NCBI GenBank assembly: GCA_963793105.1
Contig: CAWBZB010000004.1
Span: forward strand, 682,001-746,000
DNA: 64,000 nt
Source: UBA10649 sp963793105
GTDB lineage: Bacteria; Actinomycetota; Actinomycetes; S36-B12
Reading direction: 5' to 3'
The translations under genes and the position numbers were made by a program. The notes beneath the pieces are model-generated. The model saw only the letters and a list, made by a program, of their open reading frames with translations, was not told the origin of the DNA and made no database searches. This document shows, piece after piece, positions 16,129-24,566 of this stretch; within the stretch, counting starts at the first letter, position 1; the number at the start of each line of letters is the position of its first letter.

Positions 16129-17466
16129 TCAGAAGTCGCGCTTGTTGCGGCTCCTGGTGCGGCGGACCTGGTCGTTGCGTCCGCGTGATTCCATCGCCAC
16201 GTCCTCCATCAGCGACTTGCGCGACGTCATCGCATCACGCTCACGGGCGCCTCGTGACAGCTTGTCGAGCTGGTCGGACTCCTCCGCCAGCCGGTCGCGC
16301 AGGGAGTCGGCGTAGGGGGCCGCCATCGGGATGTCGTCGATCGCACCCCGCAGCTTGCGCGACTCGCGGTCCATCAGCGTGGCGGCATGCTCGCCGTCAC
16401 CGTGACCGAGAGCCTCGGTGGCCTCCTTCTTGGCCCGGGTGGCCTCGGCCAGGAGTCGTGCCGTGGTGACCGTCGGATCAGGAATGCGTCCGGCGGCCTC
16501 GTCGCCGGGCACCACGTTGACCGCCATCGGCCAGGTGATGGACTGCGACTCGAGGTCGGGCAGGGTCACGTAGTCGATCGTGAACGTGGCCAACTCGTGA
16601 TGCCCGAGCGCCGTGATCGAGGGCACGTCGAAGTGGACGAGCAGTTCGCGCCGCTCCCCGGAGTACAGGTCGCCGAGCGGGACGACGAGGACCTTGTCGC
16701 CGGCTGTGTCGGTCTCGATCCAGCGTGACACGTCGTGGAGCATGCCGATCCGGTCGAGCAAGGCGGGGTCCGTCGGCTTGATGCGGACGAACGCGTTGAC
16801 GATTGCCTTGCTCAGCAGGTCGCCAGCCTCCTCTGCGACAACCGCGGAGGCGTCGTCGGGCGTGTAAGCGAAGCGGTGGCTGCCGCTGCCCCGGGTGGCC
16901 AGTTCGGCGAGCAGGGTCTCGTCGTAGCCCGTGCCCAGACCGATGGTCCCGGTCGTGATCCGGTCCGCCCGGGCCCCGGCCGCGAGTTGGCCGACCTTGG
17001 CCGGGTCGAGGATGCCCGCGTTCGCGTGGCCGTCGGAGAGCAGCAGGACGGTCGCGCCGGTGGCGCCGGTGGTGCGCCGGGCCTCGGCCAGTCCGAGGAG
17101 GTAGCCGGCGGACAGGTCGGTCGACCCGCCGGGGTGGATGCCCTCGATCAGCCCGTGGACGGTGGGCACGTGGTGGTCGCGGATCGGCCGGGCGGGCACG
17201 GCGACGGCGGCTTCGTTGTCGAACACGACGATGCCGAAGGTGTCCTGGGGCTTCACCCGGTCGAGCAGGCCGTGCAGGCTCGAGCGCACCGCTTCCAGCG
17301 GCTCGCCGCTCATCGATCCGGAGCGGTCGACGACGACGACGAGCGTCTCGCCGGGCCGGTCGGCCAGGTCGGCCGGCACCGGGGCGTCGAAGGTGAGCAG
17401 GCAGGTGACCTCATCATCCTGCTGCAGGGCGAGCACGTCCACGTCGAGCTTGGCGTTCAGTTTCAT
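16129..17466 (-). CDS. von Willebrand factor A domain protein
   Basis: This is a 445-residue cytoplasmic-looking protein. The VWA domain starts near residue 40 with a complete metal-ion-dependent adhesion site: DRSGSMSG (D47, S49, S51), the Thr in GGSTDLSAGY and the Asp in LLLSDGHANAG. After the VWA come a beta-sandwich region and a charged helical C-terminus (EEATRAKKEATEALGHGDGEHAAT). There is no signal peptide or membrane span. Such proteins act as metal-dependent protein-interaction scaffolds, often with chelatase or MoxR-type partners; none is adjacent. Its first 60 codons and about 80 bp of upstream DNA occur again as a decayed copy at 34262-34527. Confidence 0.88.
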   Translation of the reverse strand: MKLNAKLDVDVLALQQDDEVTCLLTFDAPVPADLADRPGETLVVVVDRSGSMSGEPLEAVRSSLHGLLDRVKPQDTFGIVVFDNEAAVAVPARPIRDHHVPTVHGLIEGIHPGGSTDLSAGYLLGLAEARRTTGATGATVLLLSDGHANAGILDPAKVGQLAAGARADRITTGTIGLGTGYDETLLAELATRGSGSHRFAYTPDDASAVVAEEAGDLLSKAIVNAFVRIKPTDPALLDRIGMLHDVSRWIETDTAGDKVLVVPLGDLYSGERRELLVHFDVPSITALGHHELATFTIDYVTLPDLESQSITWPMAVNVVPGDEAAGRIPDPTVTTARLLAEATRAKKEATEALGHGDGEHAATLMDRESRKLRGAIDDIPMAAPYADSLRDRLAEESDQLDKLSRGARERDAMTSRKSLMEDVAMESRGRNDQVRRTRSRNKRDF

Positions 17467-17551
17467 GGCATCCCCGTTCCGCCGGAGCCTTCGCCCCGGC
17501 CGTTCCGCTTGTTGAGTGATCCCGTTATCTCACGCAGGTCTGACAGCGGCG

Positions 17552-17839
17552 CTAGCCATCGGGCGTCCTCGTCCGCTGCACCGCGCGGCGTCGGGCCTGC
17601 TCGCGAAGTCCGGTCGACTCCCGCTTGCCGCACCACCAGCCGGAATGCGCGTACCGGAACGCATCCGGATGGTCCCTGCCCACCTGTCGGCGCAGGTTGC
17701 GGTAGCCCGCGCCCTGACCCCGCCACCAGCCGATGTACTCCTCCAGCTGCTCGTCCGTGAGACCAGCGACCTCGCTCTCGTCCGTCCGGGCCGGTCGGTT
17801 CGACTCACCGTCCACGGAGCCCTTGCGCCGTGACGGCAT
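17552..17839 (-). CDS. Small hypothetical protein
   Basis: The 95-residue protein has a basic start (PSRRKGSVDGESNRPARTDE) and a conserved-looking core (GLTDEQLEEYIGWWRGQGAGYRNLRRQV, then FRYAHSGWWCGKRE). The aromatic and Gly-rich core suggests a small folded domain. The start at 17839 overlaps the end of the upstream gene by 35 bp in another frame, so they are probably one operon. No family recognised. Confidence 0.55.
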   Translation of the reverse strand: MPSRRKGSVDGESNRPARTDESEVAGLTDEQLEEYIGWWRGQGAGYRNLRRQVGRDHPDAFRYAHSGWWCGKRESTGLREQARRRAVQRTRTPDG

Positions 17840-18182
17840 GTCTGTGCATGGCTGACTCGCGGTGCAGCCGCACGGACTCGAGGACGCCCCGCCACCATCG
17901 GTGGGGATCGTCGGGGTCGTAGCGGACCCGTCGGCCGAGGTACGCGGCGTCGTGCACACCCCTTGCATCGACGTTGGTCCGGCACAGCCGGCAGTGGACC
18001 GTGAAGACGATGTCCATCCCGTACCGGTAGAAGGCGGTGCCGCCCGTCGCGCCGGTGTTGCCGGCTACCCGCCGAACGACGCTCACCACAGTGTGGCGAT
18101 CGACCCAGTGCTCGGGCTTCAGGAAGCTCGGCGCAGGTCGCGGGCGGGCCCCCTCGGGCGTGAGGTGCTGATGAGTCTCCAT
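17805..18182 (-). CDS. Hypothetical protein
   Basis: The 125-residue protein starts at ATG 18182 with GGAAGGAA upstream. The core is KPEHWVDRHTVVSVVRRVAGNTGATGGTAFYRYGMDIVFTVHC followed by RLCRTNVDARG and a Trp/Arg-rich stretch (PHRWWRGVLESVRLHRE). The pair of cysteines in HCRLCRTN could bind a metal, but a second pair is missing. Overlap with the downstream small gene suggests co-translation. Confidence 0.6.
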   Translation of the reverse strand: METHQHLTPEGARPRPAPSFLKPEHWVDRHTVVSVVRRVAGNTGATGGTAFYRYGMDIVFTVHCRLCRTNVDARGVHDAAYLGRRVRYDPDDPHRWWRGVLESVRLHRESAMHRHAVTAQGLRGR

Positions 18183-18418
18183 CGACGTTCCTTCCGCTCT
18201 TCCCCAAAGGGGCGGATCTTCCCCCGGAGCCACCGTGCGCGTCGCGCGGTTGGCGCCTGGCAAGCCGGAGGACTTGTCGCCAGGACTCTTGATCCGTGGG
18301 CAACACTACGCGATGGGTAGGACATCAGCTGGCTCTATGCGCCGGCACCAGCCGTGACGACCTCCGCGCGGGCCCGGGCCGAAGCGCGCGGGACGGCCGC
18401 GCATGCGACACCATCAAC

Positions 18419-18865
18419 CTACGGGCACCTGTCGGGCATCTCGAGCACCTCGCCACCCAGTGCCTCGGCCAGGTACTCGTACCCCTCCCTGTCGACCGTG
18501 TCTATCGACGATCGCGAGATCCGGCCGGCCGCGACGTCGAAACTGTCGGTCGGTGCGGCGAGCCAGTTCTCCCCCCACACCACCGGGATTCCCGACCAGT
18601 CCTGCCGTGGCGACGTGCAGTAGTCGGCCAGGCCAGCAGCCAATCCCTCGTCGGTGTTGTACGTGATCAGCCCCCAGGAGGTCCCGTCGCGATCGCACAG
18701 CATCAGGTCAAAGAAGTCGTTGCCCTCAGAGAGCGGGCCCTCGTCACAGGCAAACTCGGTACCCCGCAATGCCTCGAACGCCTCACCCATGGTGAGGCGG
18801 GACGGACGGTCCGCCGCGCACCCCACCAACAGGACGGCACACGCCACCGCCACGCATGACTTCAT
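18419..18865 (-). CDS. Putative lipoprotein
   Basis: The 148-residue protein has a lipoprotein signal: MKSCVAVACAVLLVGCAAD, with lipobox LVGC giving lipidation at Cys16. The mature part has several cysteines (FACDEG, MLCDRDG, YCTSP and the C-terminal DRCP) that could form disulfides. The ATG at 18865 is chosen because the signal peptide begins there. No family recognised. The 236 bp upstream of the gene at 18182 (18183-18418) shows no further gene. Confidence 0.72.
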   Translation of the reverse strand: MKSCVAVACAVLLVGCAADRPSRLTMGEAFEALRGTEFACDEGPLSEGNDFFDLMLCDRDGTSWGLITYNTDEGLAAGLADYCTSPRQDWSGIPVVWGENWLAAPTDSFDVAAGRISRSSIDTVDREGYEYLAEALGGEVLEMPDRCP

Positions 18866-19024
18866 GCGCGGCGCGGTCGGCGGCAACCCACCCACACTGG
18901 TACTGCCGCGAGGCATCACCACGACTCCAGTGTCCTCCGTCGTCTGCAGCGAAGCCCCCCTCGCCTTCCCGCACTTCCGCGACCACGAGCGACGAATCGG
19001 ATCGCTGCCCGCTGACGCGAGGCG

Positions 19025-19177
19025 TCAGGATCTATCGGCGCGTGAACATGACGTGGGTAGTGCCTCCTGAGCGAACGTCGCCTGCTTGGGCTTCGGTGCG
19101 ACATCTGCGGCCTGGACCGACGGGACTCCCGCGAACGCGGTCTGCGCGGCCACAGCGGCAATCAGGATCCTGGCCAT
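19025..19177 (-). CDS. Possible small secreted peptide
   Basis: This 50-residue reading frame has a convincing signal-peptide shape (RILIAAVAAQTAFAGVPSVQA, AxA cleavage site) and a short polar remainder with one cysteine. No ribosome site or clear promoter is seen, so it may be fortuitous. Confidence 0.3.
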   Translation of the reverse strand: MARILIAAVAAQTAFAGVPSVQAADVAPKPKQATFAQEALPTSCSRADRS

Positions 19178-19342
19178 GCGCACGCGGATGGCCCACTCGA
19201 GTGACCTGCACCCTCCCACAGAGCCCTGCCGCACGGATGGGTCACGATGTCGCCACTCTGTGCATCAGGCCGAGGGCGCGCACGGGCCGCCGGCGGGCAT
19301 GTTCCAGACGTCGTCGGCGTCCGCCCGCACTTCGACAGGGGC

Positions 19343-19348
19343 TAGGTT
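19343..19348 (+). promoter_or_regulatory. Leaderless -10 element of the serine-hydrolase-like lipoprotein gene
   Basis: TAGGTT, 6 nt, then ATG at 19355, with no Shine-Dalgarno sequence between. Confidence 0.55.
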
Positions 19349-19354
19349 CAGCGG

Positions 19355-20659
19355 ATGAAGCGATCTGCATCTGCCTTCGTCGGCGTCGTCCTCGTGGTGG
19401 CCGCAACGGTGTCTGCGTGCACCACTGACAGCACCGGGACCGCGACACAGTCATCGACCGCCGCAACAGCGAGTGCCACGGTAACTGGCGTGATCGCCGG
19501 TGATGACGAACGGGCCAGTCAGGTCGTCGATCTGGTGGGCAACGCCGTCCCCGAGCTCGATCTGCAGTCGGTGGTATTCGGCGTGTGGGTCGGCGACGAG
19601 GAGATCGTGCGGGGTGCCATCGATGCCCCGTCGGCGCAGCCGCCCACACCCGTCGACGCCCGGGTGCGGGTAGGTCAGCCCATGGAGGCCATGCTCGGCA
19701 CCGTGCTGCTCCAGCTGGGTTCGGAGGGCGTGATCGATCTCGACGAGCCCGTGGACACGTACGTGCCGGACCTGGTCAACGGTGATCGCATCACTCCGCG
19801 GATGCTGGCCAACAGCACCGGGGGCACCCCCGACTACGTGCCCGATCCCACCTTCCAGGCGCGCGTCACAGCCAACCCCTTCGCCGGCTACACCTTCGAT
19901 GAGCTGCTCGGCTACGCCCAGCAGAGTCCGCCGCTGTTCACTCCAGGCACCAAGTTCGCTTACTCCCACACCGAGATGGCCGCCTTGGTGGAGGTACTCG
20001 AGGCCGCGTCGGGCCAATCGCTGTCGGACCTGATGTCCACGCGCATCTTCGAGCCTCTCGGGATGACCGCCAGCGCGGCGCACCAGAACAACGCGATCGA
20101 AGAACCCGCGTTCCACGCGTTCACCAGCCAGCGGGGCGTGTACGAGGACTCGACCTACTGGGATCCCACCTGGGGCTTCAACGGCGGAATGAACGCCTCG
20201 GTCGCCGACCTCGGTCGATGGCTGCGAGCATTGAACGACGGTGAGTTGCTGAACGAGGACGATGCCAGGGAATCGCTGGCGCCCCCGAGCGCGCAGACCG
20301 CGAACGCGACCGACCCGCGATACTTCGCCTACGGGTCCCTCGTTGCCGGAGGCTGGATCCTCGGCAACCCCAGCCTGAACGGCTACATGGGATTCACGGC
20401 GCAACATCGGGATCCATCGGTGACCATCGTCGTGTGGTCGACGGCAGCTCCCACGAACCCCGAGGAGGCCAACGCCTCGGTCACCATCAGCCAGCGCATC
20501 GCCGACACCTTCAGCGATGAGCCCATCGACCTCTCGCCGCCGAGGAGCGGGCGCGGGCGGCGCGGATGCACGATGACCGGTTGCGTGCCCAGCACGACCC
20601 CCGTCCTCGAGTGTCCACACAGGCGCGGCCCGGCGCTCCTCCCCCGTGGCCGGGCGTAG
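19355..20659 (+). CDS. Beta-lactamase-fold lipoprotein lacking the catalytic Ser-x-x-Lys
   Basis: This 434-residue lipoprotein has a signal ending TVSAC and a Ser/Thr/Ala-rich linker. The body follows the class-C beta-lactamase / D-Ala-D-Ala carboxypeptidase fold: LLQLGSEGVIDLDEPVDTYVPDLVNGDRITPRMLANSTGG, the YxN-type motif as FAYSHTEMAAL, and IFEPLGMTASAAHQ. At the place where active members read F-R-I-G-S-x-T-K, this one reads VRVGQPMEAML, so the nucleophile Ser is Gln and the Lys is Glu. It is therefore probably a non-catalytic wall-binding or sensory relative. The last 45 residues are basic and Cys-containing and look unrelated to the fold. Probably leaderless. Confidence 0.83.
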   Translation: MKRSASAFVGVVLVVAATVSACTTDSTGTATQSSTAATASATVTGVIAGDDERASQVVDLVGNAVPELDLQSVVFGVWVGDEEIVRGAIDAPSAQPPTPVDARVRVGQPMEAMLGTVLLQLGSEGVIDLDEPVDTYVPDLVNGDRITPRMLANSTGGTPDYVPDPTFQARVTANPFAGYTFDELLGYAQQSPPLFTPGTKFAYSHTEMAALVEVLEAASGQSLSDLMSTRIFEPLGMTASAAHQNNAIEEPAFHAFTSQRGVYEDSTYWDPTWGFNGGMNASVADLGRWLRALNDGELLNEDDARESLAPPSAQTANATDPRYFAYGSLVAGGWILGNPSLNGYMGFTAQHRDPSVTIVVWSTAAPTNPEEANASVTISQRIADTFSDEPIDLSPPRSGRGRRGCTMTGCVPSTTPVLECPHRRGPALLPRGRA

Positions 20660-20671
20660 GAGGGTTCCCGA

Positions 20672-21847
20672 ATGCGAGTGCTGTTCTCCAGCACTGCTGG
20701 CTCCGGCCACTTCGGTCCTCTCGTGCCCTTCGCCCGGGCGTGCGTGGCGGCGGGCCATGAGGTGATGGTGGCCGCCCCGGCGTCCTTCGCCGGCGAAGTC
20801 AGGGCCGCGGGTTTCGAGCACCGCCCGTTCGCCGACGTTCCACCCGAGCTGCTGGGCCCTGTCTACGGCCGTCTGCCGTCTCTGCCTGTCGAGGAGGCCA
20901 CCGCCATCGTCATGGCTGACGTGTTCGGACGCTTGTGCGCACAGGCCGCTCTGCCCGGTCTGGTCGAGATAGTCGACGAGTGGCGTCCTGACATCGTCCT
21001 TCGTGAGCCGGCCGAGTACGGGTCCCTCGTTGCGGCCCGTTCGGCGGGAGTCGCCCAGGCTGTGGTGGCGATCGGCATGATGGAGATGATCGATTCCGTC
21101 GTCCCCCTCGTGGCGGCACCGCTTGCCGAGCTTGATGCCCTCGCCGGCCTTCCCGAGGGCGCAGCCGCCGCGGCTCTGCGGGCGAGCTCGACGCTCACCT
21201 GCGTCCCAGCGGCGCTCGACCGCTCAGGGCGAACTGGGAGCACCGGCACCGGTTCGATCCACCGCTACTTTGACGACTCACTCACCACGCGAGCAGGCGC
21301 ACTTCCACCGGCGTGGGGAGACCCGTCTCAGCCGCTCGTCTACGTCACCTTCGGGTCCGTCGCCGCGGGGATGGGTGACTTCGCGGACCTGTACCCGGCC
21401 GTCTTGGCCGCCTTCGCCGATCAGCCGGTCCGGGTGCTCCTCACCACAGGGCAGGGTGTGAACCCGGTCGACCTTGCACCACTGCCGGCCAATGCACATG
21501 TCGAGCGCTGGTGGCCGCAGTCGGATGTGATGCCGCACGCGGCCGCGATGGTCGGTCACGGCGGGTTCGGCACGACCATGGCGGCCCTTGCGGCCGGAGT
21601 GCCTCAGGTCGTGGTCCCTCTCTTCGCTCCCGACCAGTACATCAACGGCGAGCACGTCGCGGCAGTCGGCGCTGGCCTGAGCCTCGACGGCGGACCAACG
21701 GCCATCGCGGCCCTTCCCGAGGCAGTGGCGCGTCTCGTGGCCGAACCGGCATACCGAACTGCCGCTCAGGCCGTCGCGGATGAGATGGCGGGCCTCCCAC
21801 CCGTCGCTGAGGCCGTCTCCTTGCTGGAACTCCTCGCCACGACCTGA
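20672..21847 (+). CDS. GT1-family (UGT/MGT-type) glycosyltransferase
   Basis: The 391-residue two-domain GT-B enzyme starts at ATG 20672 with GTAGGAGGG upstream. The N-terminal acceptor domain starts MRVLFSSTAGSGHFGPLVPFARA, with the SGH loop. The C-terminal donor domain has the motif RWWPQSDVMPHAAAMVGHGG, FGTTMAALAAGVPQVVVP and DQYINGEHV, the bacterial counterpart of the plant PSPG box. Such enzymes transfer a sugar from UDP- or dTDP-sugars to macrolides, lipids or xenobiotics. It sits 12 bp after the lipoprotein gene and may be co-transcribed. Acceptor unknown. Confidence 0.9.
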   Translation: MRVLFSSTAGSGHFGPLVPFARACVAAGHEVMVAAPASFAGEVRAAGFEHRPFADVPPELLGPVYGRLPSLPVEEATAIVMADVFGRLCAQAALPGLVEIVDEWRPDIVLREPAEYGSLVAARSAGVAQAVVAIGMMEMIDSVVPLVAAPLAELDALAGLPEGAAAAALRASSTLTCVPAALDRSGRTGSTGTGSIHRYFDDSLTTRAGALPPAWGDPSQPLVYVTFGSVAAGMGDFADLYPAVLAAFADQPVRVLLTTGQGVNPVDLAPLPANAHVERWWPQSDVMPHAAAMVGHGGFGTTMAALAAGVPQVVVPLFAPDQYINGEHVAAVGAGLSLDGGPTAIAALPEAVARLVAEPAYRTAAQAVADEMAGLPPVAEAVSLLELLATT

Positions 21848-22023
21848 CCCCGCCTCCAACGATCACTGGCCGTCACTAGGGGCTGCCAGATGTCATGTCG
21901 AGCGCAACCCTGGATGCGTCGCCCCGTTCGTCAGGCCCGCACTTGGCGTAGGTGCAGAATGACCTGCGGGCAGCGAGGTCCTTCGGCTTTGATGGCAGCA
22001 CTGACTCAATCGAGGGAGAGGCC

Positions 22024-22224
22024 ATGGGAATGCACATCACGGTGGACTTCGACCTGTGCGCAAGCACGGGCAACTGCATGCAGGTCTGTCCGGAGGCCTT
22101 CGAGGTCCGCGAGGACGGCTACCTGTACCTGCTTCTGGAGGAGCCGCCCGAGAGCCTGCGCGAGAAGGTGTCCCAGGCCGCGAGCATGTGCCCCACCGGA
22201 GCGATCACCGTGTCGGAAGCCTGA
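22024..22224 (+). CDS. Single-cluster ferredoxin, probably [3Fe-4S]
   Basis: The 66-residue protein has ligand motif C-x5-C-x3-C-P (LCASTGNCMQVCPEAF) and a second C-P (MCPTGAI). In four-ligand ferredoxins the position three after the first Cys is Cys or Asp; here it is Thr, which predicts a [3Fe-4S] cluster. Small ferredoxins of this type feed electrons to cytochromes P450 in Actinomycetota, but no P450 gene is present in the window. The ATG at 22024 has GGGAGAGG upstream. Confidence 0.88.
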   Translation: MGMHITVDFDLCASTGNCMQVCPEAFEVREDGYLYLLLEEPPESLREKVSQAASMCPTGAITVSEA

Positions 22225-22657
22225 CGGGGAATGCCCCGAGCAACGGGGCCCTGAAACAACGACAGGCCTGTTCCGGGCGTCCCACCGGGCCGCAGCCCGG
22301 CGAGACTCCCGAGGGGATAGTTCGCTATCAGGTCACCCCCCTGCACCAGCAACTGACTCGTGTTCGAGCCCCGGGAGAGTTGCCGCGCCACGGCGCAGCG
22401 TCGGCTGCCGCTTCCGCTCCGCAACCGCTCGCGGTGTGAGACGAAGCGCGCAGGCCTGAGATGACGCCCTGCAACTCCTCACAGATTGAGCACGAGATCC
22501 GAAGCGGAATCCGGCGCAGCCCGAACGAACCAAGCCCGCAGCGCCGGTGTCCAACGCGACCATGCGGGACAAGGCGTGTGCGTGTGCTGACCGCCACGAG
22601 TAGGAGGCGGCCCCAGGCGGTCTTGCACCGTTGACTGGGTCTCGTTCCACGAATGGG
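22225..22657. other. Non-coding stretch with a hairpin and a degenerate repeated segment
   Basis: Just after the ferredoxin a hairpin GCCCCG-AGCAA-CGGGGC (22233-22249) may terminate transcription. The segment around 22454-22512 aligns with 30647-30705 at about two thirds identity, starting TGAGATGACG and ending CGGAATCCGG. On the minus strand it reads like related peptides in both places (RIPLRISCSICEELQGVIS and RIPYPMPSPIREAAQVVIS). I see no intact gene here. Confidence 0.4.
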
Positions 22658-23320
22658 TCAGTCCTCTTCGACGAGTTCGCCTTCCCAGGCCTCACGGCCT
22701 TCGCGGATCGCGAAGACGGCGATGACGAACCCGGCAACAGGGTCCAGCCAGGCCTGGCCGGTCAGCGTGAAGGCGACGAGCCCCAGCAGTGTCGAGGCGC
22801 TGAGCAGGACGCAGATCCTGGTCTCCGCGGCGTCGGCAAGGATCAGCCGGTCGTCGCCCAGTGCCCGTCCGACGCGGGTCTTCGCCCACGCCAGCCACGG
22901 CATGACGATCAGGGACAGCACGAGGATCACGATGCCGACAGTCGAGGTGTCCGGCGTCTCTCCGGCAAGCAGGTCGCGGATACCGACGACGGTCACGTAG
23001 GCGGCCAGGAGGAAGAACGTGATCGCGACGCCGCGCAGCGCGAGGCGTTCCTTGCCCTCGTCCGGTTCCCCGTTGCGCAGCCGGGCACTGAGCCGGAACG
23101 CGACGATGATCGCGGAGATCGACTCGATGCCGGAGTCGAGCCCGAACCCGACGAGGGACACCAGGCCGGCGGCCAGGCCCGCGCTGACTGCCACGACGCC
23201 CTCGAGGACGTTGTAGCCGATGGTGAACTGGGCCAAGTGCAGACCCCGCTTCGTCAGCCGCTCGGTCTGCTCGGGCCCAGCCGCGCCAGCCGCGTCGTCC
23301 TGGTGATCCGACGCACTCAT
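22658..23320 (-). CDS. Cation diffusion facilitator-like transporter
   Basis: This 220-residue protein has six membrane spans and belongs to the CDF superfamily, which exports divalent metals by proton antiport. Span 2 contains GLVSLVGFGLDSGIESISAIIVAFRL, where the D-S-x-x-E/D spacing supplies metal ligands. Span 5 has DAAETRICVLLSASTLLGLVAFTL and a later Asp (WLDPVAGFVIAVFAI) at the usual place. The cytoplasmic C-terminal domain of classical CDFs is absent, making this a short variant. GGAGG lies 6 nt before the ATG at 23320. Confidence 0.85.
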   Translation of the reverse strand: MSASDHQDDAAGAAGPEQTERLTKRGLHLAQFTIGYNVLEGVVAVSAGLAAGLVSLVGFGLDSGIESISAIIVAFRLSARLRNGEPDEGKERLALRGVAITFFLLAAYVTVVGIRDLLAGETPDTSTVGIVILVLSLIVMPWLAWAKTRVGRALGDDRLILADAAETRICVLLSASTLLGLVAFTLTGQAWLDPVAGFVIAVFAIREGREAWEGELVEED

Positions 23321-23600
23321 GGTCCTCCAGGTCGCCTACGTTGCCGATAGATGCACGTGCAAGCAGGTCGGGCTGCTCGTCCTCGGCACCACGGATCATG
23401 TCACTGCGGCGTGACTGAGCCTCCATGGGCGACGTGGCCTGTGGCTGCGCTGACGACACCGGTTGCGGGAGGCATCGGTGGCCCGGGCCGATGATCCCCC
23501 AGGCGTCACTCTCGCGCTTCACCCCCCAGCCAGTATCGGATCCCTTCTGGCGTGCGGACCGATTCCGTGAGGGGTCAAGGGGTCGAGATGGACAGAACCC

Positions 23601-24401
23601 CTAGACGGCCGAGACACGGTCGCACAGGTCGCCCAGCGCTGCTCCCACCGAGTCGATGGCGTCGCTTCGCGGATCCCCGGTCGCCTCGTCCATGTATAGG
23701 TCGCGTCGAATCTCGATCATCATCGAGGCCACCAGCGGAGTCTTCCCCCAGTGCGGTAGCGGCACGTAGGTGCCGATGAACGGCTCGTTGATGAGCACCT
23801 CCCCGAACTCCCGGAGGCGGTCGCTGGCTGCATCGACGAGGGACGTGGGCGTGTGGAAGGAGTCCACACCCAGACAAACGGCCGGTCGCCTGAGATCCGC
23901 GTGCAACTCATAGGGCAACGGCGCTGACGGGAAGGAGTGGACGTCGATGATGGTCACCGTTCCGCACCGCTCCAGTCGAGAGTCAACGAGATCGGCCAGA
24001 TCCTTCGCGTAGGGGTGGAAGAACCGTTCGACGAGCTCCTTCTCGATGACGGGATCGGGGTGACGCAGGACGCCACCGTGAGCCGTGGAGGTGTAGACCG
24101 CCCCCATCCCAACCGCCAACATCTCCTCGCGCTCATCGGGGAATCGCTCAGGATCGACAACCAGACGCGAGACCCGGTTGACGAACATCCACGGAGTGAG
24201 GGCGGCGCTCTCAGAAGCCCGCTCTGCAACCCGGTCAGTGTGCGAGTCCGTCATCAGCAGGAGCTCGAGGGCGAGCTCCTGGTCGTTGAGCAGGATTCCG
24301 TCCCGCACGTCAGCGGGTATCACCCGACTCGAGTGCGGAACGTGGAGGACTACGTGAGACGACTCGTGGCCCCTTCGAATCTCACTGGCGTCCTGATCCA
24401 C
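23601..24401 (-). CDS. N-formylglutamate amidohydrolase-family protein
   Basis: The 266-residue protein begins at GTG 24401 with GAAGGAG upstream. The motifs VVLHVPHSSRVIP, DSHTDRVAE, VNRVSRLVVDPERF and TVTIIDVHSFPSAPLPYE are the conserved blocks of the FGase family (HutG-like). The His in VPHSS and DVHSF and the Arg/Glu residues form a carboxypeptidase-like zinc site that hydrolyses N-formylglutamate or related amides. No histidine-degradation genes are nearby, so the substrate may be another N-acyl amino acid. Confidence 0.88.
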   Translation of the reverse strand: MDQDASEIRRGHESSHVVLHVPHSSRVIPADVRDGILLNDQELALELLLMTDSHTDRVAERASESAALTPWMFVNRVSRLVVDPERFPDEREEMLAVGMGAVYTSTAHGGVLRHPDPVIEKELVERFFHPYAKDLADLVDSRLERCGTVTIIDVHSFPSAPLPYELHADLRRPAVCLGVDSFHTPTSLVDAASDRLREFGEVLINEPFIGTYVPLPHWGKTPLVASMMIEIRRDLYMDEATGDPRSDAIDSVGAALGDLCDRVSAV

Positions 24402-24566
24402 AGGTTTCTCCTTCGTAGCCGGGTCGTCATCGTCACCGTAGGCCCCACTCGTGACGTTCTGTCAGGCCGGTGATGTCCATGTCGCATCGCGGCCACGACT
24501 GCTAGCGTCGTGTACGCCACGGTGGAGCCCGGCCTCCGTTGATCGCCGCGTGCGGATGGAGTCGAT

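Noticed and set aside
23352..23361. Palindrome TGCACGTGCA upstream of the cation transporter
   Set aside because: Only 10 bp, no promoter elements or regulator gene nearby; not enough to call an operator.
23321..23522. Short minus-strand frame MIRGAEDEQPDLLARASIG upstream of the transporter
   Set aside because: No ribosome site, continues only as an out-of-frame shadow of the transporter gene.
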